From assembly GCA_000729835.1 (NCBI GenBank), contig JFHB01000099.1:45199-109198 (forward strand): a stretch of DNA of 64,000 bases. The letters run 5' to 3'. Of the stretch, positions 59,499 through 64,000 are shown one piece after another. Below the pieces are notes generated by a model. It was not told where the DNA came from and ran no database searches. It saw only the letters and a program-made list of their open reading frames with translations. The stretch's first letter is position 1. Each line of letters starts with the position of its first letter. The stretch is from Atkinsonella hypoxylon (taxonomy: Eukaryota; Ascomycota; Sordariomycetes; Hypocreales; Clavicipitaceae). The position numbers and the translations under genes were made by a program.

Positions 59499-61729
59499 TC
59501 AAAAGCTCCGCGCCTTGTCAACATACTCCTGCGACGGCGTCTCATACTCATTCACAAAGTACGTCTCGCAATTCCGCCCCAGCCAAACTGTAAACTTGCC
59601 AATCTCTTCCCTAAGACGCGAGACGGATTGTTGATCCATGTTGGTTTGGGCTAATAGCTCCGGCAGAGACACTACCACCGTTAGTTAATACATGGACTGA
59701 TCTGGCGTGGTGGGCCAGCATTGACATACCGATCAAGCGGGCGAGGTGCTCCGCGCCGTAAACGTCGCATACACTTTTATACTCTGAGTTTTGGTCTGCG
59801 TTATCCCACAGCTTGCGATTGTCCATGTACTGGTGGCGCTCGAAGCTGGAAAAAAAAAAAAAGACAAGTTAGCACATGTTTTGGTGTCATCAGCGTTCGG
59901 TTCCCAGGAGGACCTACCGATACAGCAGTATCCTGCTAAGAGCCTTTTCAAAGTACTCGCGAAATCCGGCCACCACTTCTTCCAGGATGTCCATGCTGGC
60001 AGAGCCTTCTTCGCGATGAGGTCTCTCGTAGGCAAGGTAATCCTCCAGGATCTTGGTCACCGGCTTGGGATGCGGGAGCGGCACAAGCTGGTTGTTTTTT
60101 GTAATGTTTTCCCAGTCGTCGACCAGCATTGCTTGGATGTGGTCCGGGACAGGGATGTTAATCATGGGCTTGCTGTGGAAGGCATCCTCCTACAGTACGT
60201 TAGTGAATATGGTCATTGTAAAAAAAAAAAAAAATTGTTTTCAAGTGAAGAGGTACATGTCCAGAAGCCGCTTGGCTTTCCAGGTTCGCAGTAGAATCAT
60301 GAGACAGACCACATGGTTGTTCCGCAATCGACTCATCTCGCGTCCAGTTCAGCTCTTCAGCTGGTCTAGTTGTGTTCTTTTGATTTTGTGGTTGACCTTG
60401 GGCACCGTTGTTGAGATGTTGCTTTTTACGCTGGCGTCTGGTTAAGCGCTGAGGGACAGGGGCATGAGCCGGGCTAGACACCAATGCCCCCCTTGCGCTG
60501 ATGTAGCGATGACCGGGTTTGGGCAATTTCACGAGATTGTCTTTGGCCAGAGACAGACGCTCGATCTTGATGGCACGGTGACGCTTCTGGATATTCAGGG
60601 GAGCTGGGGGCTCGTCTGGACTTCCACGGACGGCGGACGTGGGGAAGTGCTGGGGCGCATATGCACGTCGTGGGGGAGCAACCCTGGCTGTTGCCGGCGC
60701 GTCCACGACCTTCATGTTGAACAGATACGAACAGGAAACAAGACAGGAATAAAACAAATTGCTCCAATGAAGCAACGTAGCTGAAGATGAGATGTGAAGG
60801 AGATTGAAGCGCACAAAAATGTTTGCGTAGACGAGACAGCCCCTTAATGTATAAGCACTGTCCCCGTTAAGCTTTGGGAATCGTCCATGTGCCCAAACTC
60901 TGCTGTACGAGAGTATCGCTTGCCGAGAGAATTTGAGTTGTGCAAATGACGCCCAGGAGGCTAAGTAAGCGTGCTTCTGGCCGTCCAGAGTTTTCTCAAT
61001 GCGTGATGGCGAATCCAAAAAGTATACGCGTGCGGTAACAGCCTATCATCGTCTGCTGCTTGCCAGGAAACTTCCTGTTGATAATGCAAGATCGTGGGAG
61101 GAACTGCCCCTGACGGCGATTTCATAAATGTCACGAATAAAACTGTAAGACTGCCCGCTCAGAAAACCTTGCAGATGGCGCGGTTTAGGGATCTGGATTC
61201 GCCGTGGACCCGAAATCGTCACAAACCACATACCAAAGGCGGATACCAAATGAAAGCCAAAAAAAATGAAGCCAAGAGAAAGGGGTTTTTTTTTTTCAAA
61301 AAAAAAAAAAAAAAAAACCCCCAAAATCCTTACCTGTTCCAATTCCCAATCTTTGCCTCTCCTCCCCGCTCGGCCCCCTTGAGGAGCGCCGGATCCTCGT
61401 TCCTCGCTACCACGAGCTGATTCGCCGCCCTTTAGGTTCTTCTTGGGCTGTTTTGAGTTCTTCTGCATGCTAGACTTCAACTGCGCGTGCAACTGAGCCG
61501 CCAACTCCTTGTGTTCGTCGTCGAAAGGCCGAATCCTGTCTGCCAATACCCAGTCGTCCCAGGTGTTCTTCCAGCCCTTGTAGTGAACCTTGTAGCGAAA
61601 CCCATCGCCTGGTTTCTGCCCCGGTTGCACGTCCATGACCTTGGCCTCATACAGCATGTCCATGTGGAAGCAGAGAACCTTTTCGTCCTTGTTAAACTGG
61701 GGTGTTTGTTGTTGGCGTGAAGGAGCCAT
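59499..61729 (-). CDS. eaf3: Chromodomain/MRG protein Eaf3 (MRG15 orthologue)
   Basis: Canonical exons 61334-61729, 59918-60189, 59729/59730-59845 and 59499-59671 give 318 aa, the family length. The chromo barrel reads NKDEKVLCFHMDMLYEAKVM, then YKGWKNTWDDWVLADRI. The MRG domain reads INIPVPDHIQAMLVDDWENI, then EGSASMDILEEVVAGFREYF, LPELLAQTNMDQQSVSRLRE and ETYFVNEYETPSQEY. Eaf3 belongs to NuA4 acetyltransferase and Rpd3S deacetylase and reads H3K36 methylation. The first intron would be 1,144 nt, far above the local norm. It contains an open, phase-matched block (see separate entry) and a poly-T/poly-A hairpin 12 nt past the donor. Confidence 0.93.
60257..60715 (-). other. Open block inside the EAF3 intron (candidate alternative exon or nested ORF)
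   Basis: About 153 codons without a stop begin ATGAAGGTCGTGGACGC (60715). They encode a Pro/Arg/Lys-rich, disordered protein (RVAPPRRAYAP, IQKRHRAIKIERLSLAKDN, RLTRRQRKKQHL). A GTACCT donor at 60256 and the MRG-exon acceptor at 60189/60190 would form a 67-nt intron in phase 0, with CTAAC near its 3' end, joining the MRG domain in frame. At the other side the pyrimidine tract before ATGAAG|GTC could accept splicing from the chromodomain exon, also in phase 0. So it may be a 151-codon linker exon, an alternative-start isoform lacking the chromodomain, or chance. No family recognised. Confidence 0.45.
61282..61322. repeat. G4-T11-C-A20-C5 inverted repeat (hairpin) in EAF3 intron
   Basis: A near-perfect self-complementary homopolymer pair lies 11-12 nt inside the intron on the donor side. 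Arms G4T11 and A11C4 flank a C and extra A residues. It can fold in RNA of either strand. Poly-A/T tracts also lie at 60220-60233 and 59849-59862 in the same gene. Confidence 0.85.
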
Positions 61730-62533
61730 GGTGGATGATATGTGGTGATAGTTTGTTGTTGTCGTGATGGTGATGAGTCTCGGAGAAGACGCTCCTCTGC
61801 TGCGGAGTCTCACGATGAATTCGACGCCGAATGAAAAGAAATGAAAAGTTGTGCCGAGGTCATCCGCGATGAGCTTGCGTAGAGAGCGAAAAAGAATACT
61901 GCTATGCGGTGCTGGTGAGATCTTGATGGGTTGCTTGCATGTAAGGTTGCTTGCATGTTTCTATGAACAAGGCGCGGTAGTTAATTGCTTGCATACAAAG
62001 AAGGCCAGGTTGATGGTAGCGGTACAAGGCAATACACACAGTGCACCACAGCGCCGTGGGTTTCTATACAAGGTAGAAACCCAAGGCGGCACTAGGCAGG
62101 CGGCACGCGACGCTTTCTTTTCTTTTTTTTTTTTTTTTTTTAAATTCTTTTTTTGGCTGGTGCTGGCCGTGCTGGCCCAGGCTGAATTCAGCTCAAGCTT
62201 CATTGGCGCGTGTGGGCTGGGTCTGCAGCAAACAGTGTAGGCCATGCCGCCTAAAAGCCGTCTACCATCATGTCCGTAGCCTTGTATTTTTCTTTTCTTT
62301 TTTTTTCATTGCATTCCGAGCAGGTGACATGGCGGACGGCTGGTTAGTAAGTAAGTATTATTCATTATATTGGTATTGCTGCGCAGAATAAGAGCACAAC
62401 CAGATGAACGAGCCAGCCGCAAGAAGGGTCCCCACGTCAACGCGTCCCCGTCCCGCATCACCACGCAACTCCAATTCATCCCGATTCATCTCAATTCCCA
62501 ATTCCCAATTCCAAAACCCTCCATCCTCCAAAC
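61730..62533. promoter_or_regulatory. Divergent promoter region EAF3 / CNL2
   Basis: 804 bp between two divergent chromatin/kinetochore genes. It contains a T20-22 tract near 62117-62140 and a C/T-rich leader before 62534. No other gene supported. Confidence 0.4.
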
Positions 62534-63199
62534 ATGCCCCCTTCCGAAGCCGACATCCTCAAGTCCTACCTCCTCGTCCCCGCCCCCCTCCCCTCCATCC
62601 TAACCCTTGACCAATTCCGCGCCCTCTTCCCCCGCGCCTGGCAGACAAGTCCCCTCCTGCCCCGACTCTACCGCGACCTCCAGGCGCAGCGCAACACGGT
62701 CGTCGACGTCGTGGCGCGCAACATTGCCGACGAGGCGCACAGGGGCGTCGCTATGCGAAGGGAGGTTCTGCGCGGGAGGCTGGAAAGCGAGGCGGAGGCC
62801 GGCGATGCGGAGCTCGAGATTGAGAGGGCGGTATGTTTTGTGTGCTGTGCTGTGCTGTGCTGTGCTGTGCTGTGCTGCGTCTTGAAGGGGCTTGAGGTTG
62901 GTGTTGCGTGAAAAGGGAACTTGCTGACGAGCGGGTAGCTTTACGGCGACAAATCTGGGGCGAAATCTGCAAAGCATACGCTCTTGTCTATTTTGCCGGA
63001 CTTGGAGGGGGCGGCGGGCGCGCTGGAGGATGAGATTCAGAGATTGCAGGACGAGGAGGAGCGGCTTGTTGCTTCTTTTGCGAGGACTGTTGAGCATTTG
63101 GGCGAGCTTCGGTATGGGCAGTTTGCGAACGGTCGGATTAAGGAGCAGGTTGTGGATGAGCTGGTGAGACTGCAGGGGGCCTGCGCCGACAAATCATGA
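62534..63199 (+). CDS. cnl2: Kinetochore protein Cnl2/NKP2 family
   Basis: Exons 62534-62830 and 62939-63199 give 185 aa. The N-terminal signature is EADILKSYLLVPAPLPSILT, then LDQFRALFPRAW. The rest is alpha-helical with coiled coil (ALEDEIQRLQDEEERLVAS). Cnl2 (S. pombe) / Nkp2 (yeast) belong to the inner kinetochore CCAN/Sim4-COMA group and support attachment of CENP-C/Mis12. The intron holds a (TGTGC)n repeat and has a normal GTATGT donor. The family call rests on the N-terminal motif and overall size. Confidence 0.85.
62838..62876. repeat. (TGTGC)n pentanucleotide repeat in CNL2 intron
   Basis: About seven tandem TGTGC units directly after the intron donor. The unit length is not a multiple of three, consistent with an intronic place. 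Confidence 0.9.
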
Positions 63200-63465
63200 G
63201 TTGGTTCATCTACGCCTACTATGCCTGGACGAACTTCCTTGGGTCCCTACACACGATCTGGATGCTATGCCGCCCTGTATAAATCCCAAAAAATGGGTAT
63301 GCTTTCACGTTAAATCTCCTTGCTCGCAATCCTGCGTCAGGCTCCAGCATCTCCCTTTCCCGTGTCCCCCTCATTACATTACATTACAGTGCAGTTCCTT
63401 TCCAAAATTATGGCTAATCACCCAACAGTATTTTCTAATCCCCCCCCCGCGTCGTTCGGGCCATC

Positions 63466-63950
63466 TCACCGGGCTCGTCGCTGGCCAGGGGCGCCGCCTC
63501 GAGGGGGCTGCATGCGGTTGGACATGAATCTTCGGCTGGCCATGGACACGATCAACATGAACAGCCAGTTGGGGACCAGGCCAAAGGCCCACATAAGGTA
63601 GCCATAGGGGACCGACAGCCCAAGCTCGGTGGCCTTGCCATTGAAGGGATGGAACCACGAATCGAGCCGGACAAAGCCCGCCTCTTCCTTGGACTCGGAC
63701 TCGGCTGCCCTGAGCTGGACCAGATCCTCGGACGTGGTGGTCGTCAGATTGAGCCTCTTCTTGTAGATGTCCACGGGGGCAGGGGGCGGAAGCATGTGGA
63801 AAGACCAGATGCTCCCTGCGCCAGCGGACCAGGCGTTGCAAAGAATAGGCTGGTCGTCGCAGTTGACGATGCCCATGAGGGGAGACCCAGGGAGGAGTGC
63901 AAACTTGGCAGCCGTCTCGTTGAAGGCCTTTTCGATCTGTCCGCAGCGTC
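63466..63950 (-). CDS. Thioredoxin-like, single-pass membrane protein (3' part)
   Basis: The exon ends with stop at 63466-63468; its 5' boundary is probably the acceptor at 63951 (CCAG|GA CGC), and the N-terminus lies beyond the window. Seen: RCGQIEKAFNETAAKFALLP, GSPLMGIVNCDDQPILCNAW, SIWSFHMLPPPAPVDIYKKR, then one transmembrane segment YLMWAFGLVPNWLFMLIVSM followed by arginines. The pattern C..I...F...A....V.CD....LC resembles the middle of a thioredoxin fold such as ER PDI/TMX-type proteins; the CxxC itself would be in the missing exon. The family assignment is tentative. Confidence 0.6.
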
Positions 63951-64000
63951 CTGGACCAGCCGAAAAAATTAAATTAGCACAATTCCAGACCTATATATAT

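Noticed and set aside
59791..60294. 167-codon plus-strand open frame over the EAF3 MRG domain
   Set aside because: Antisense to the conserved MRG exons; no motif of its own.

Overview
The window is nuclear DNA of a filamentous ascomycete. Genes are dense, with short GT-AG introns (mostly 50-150 nt) and TNCTAAC/CTGAC-type branch points. Divergent ATP-citrate lyase genes, a Cut12-like spindle-pole protein, GH72 and nucleoside-phosphorylase/NLR relics and nine or more ACCTAGGTACCTA-type intergenic motifs point to Sordariomycetes, probably Hypocreales. The species cannot be named from sequence alone. Most gene models below were built by joining exons by eye; exon lengths and phases were checked to give uninterrupted frames.

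Layout. 0.9-7.1 kb: a DOCK-family Rac/Rho exchange factor (DCK1-like). 7.1-13.6 kb: a long intergenic tract with a non-autonomous inverted-repeat element, a broken GNAT acetyltransferase, then the divergent ribosomal protein genes RPS5 and RPS25. 16.5-25.7 kb: mitochondrial ADP/ATP carrier, a CENP-X/MHF2 histone-fold protein with an AT-hook, a GPI-type cupredoxin, a MAPR/Dap1 haem protein and a Cut12-like coiled-coil protein. 26.3-34.4 kb: a double-BTB protein with a hexanucleotide repeat upstream, RFC3, a sphingoid-base-phosphate phosphatase (LCB3 type) and a mitochondrial 3-oxoacyl-ACP reductase. 34.5-46.2 kb: SUMO E1 subunit UBA2, queuosine salvage protein, DNA polymerase delta subunit 4, SKI8, mitochondrial L32, septin CDC10 and guanylate kinase. 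47.4-55.2 kb: a decayed GH72 glucanosyltransferase, then ACL2 and ACL1 sharing a 2.3 kb divergent promoter. 55.2-58.9 kb: an accessory pocket with a small secreted cysteine protein, a decayed NLR-type phosphorylase domain and inverted-repeat motifs. 59.0-64.0 kb: mitochondrial uL30m, the chromodomain/MRG protein EAF3 with an unexplained open exon inside its long intron, a Cnl2/NKP2 kinetochore protein, and the 3' part of a thioredoxin-like membrane protein cut by the window edge.

Most genes are core functions: translation, mitochondria, DNA replication and mitosis, chromatin, and cytosolic acetyl-CoA supply by the two ACL subunits. Decay and novelty sit in three places: 7.2-11.3, 47.4-48.6 and 55.2-58.9 kb. 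No CRISPR array, rRNA, convincing tRNA or full-length transposon was seen. The best leads are the phase-compatible open block inside the EAF3 intron, the 270-bp TIR element, the small secreted protein, and the GH72 relic that lost its acid/base glutamate.
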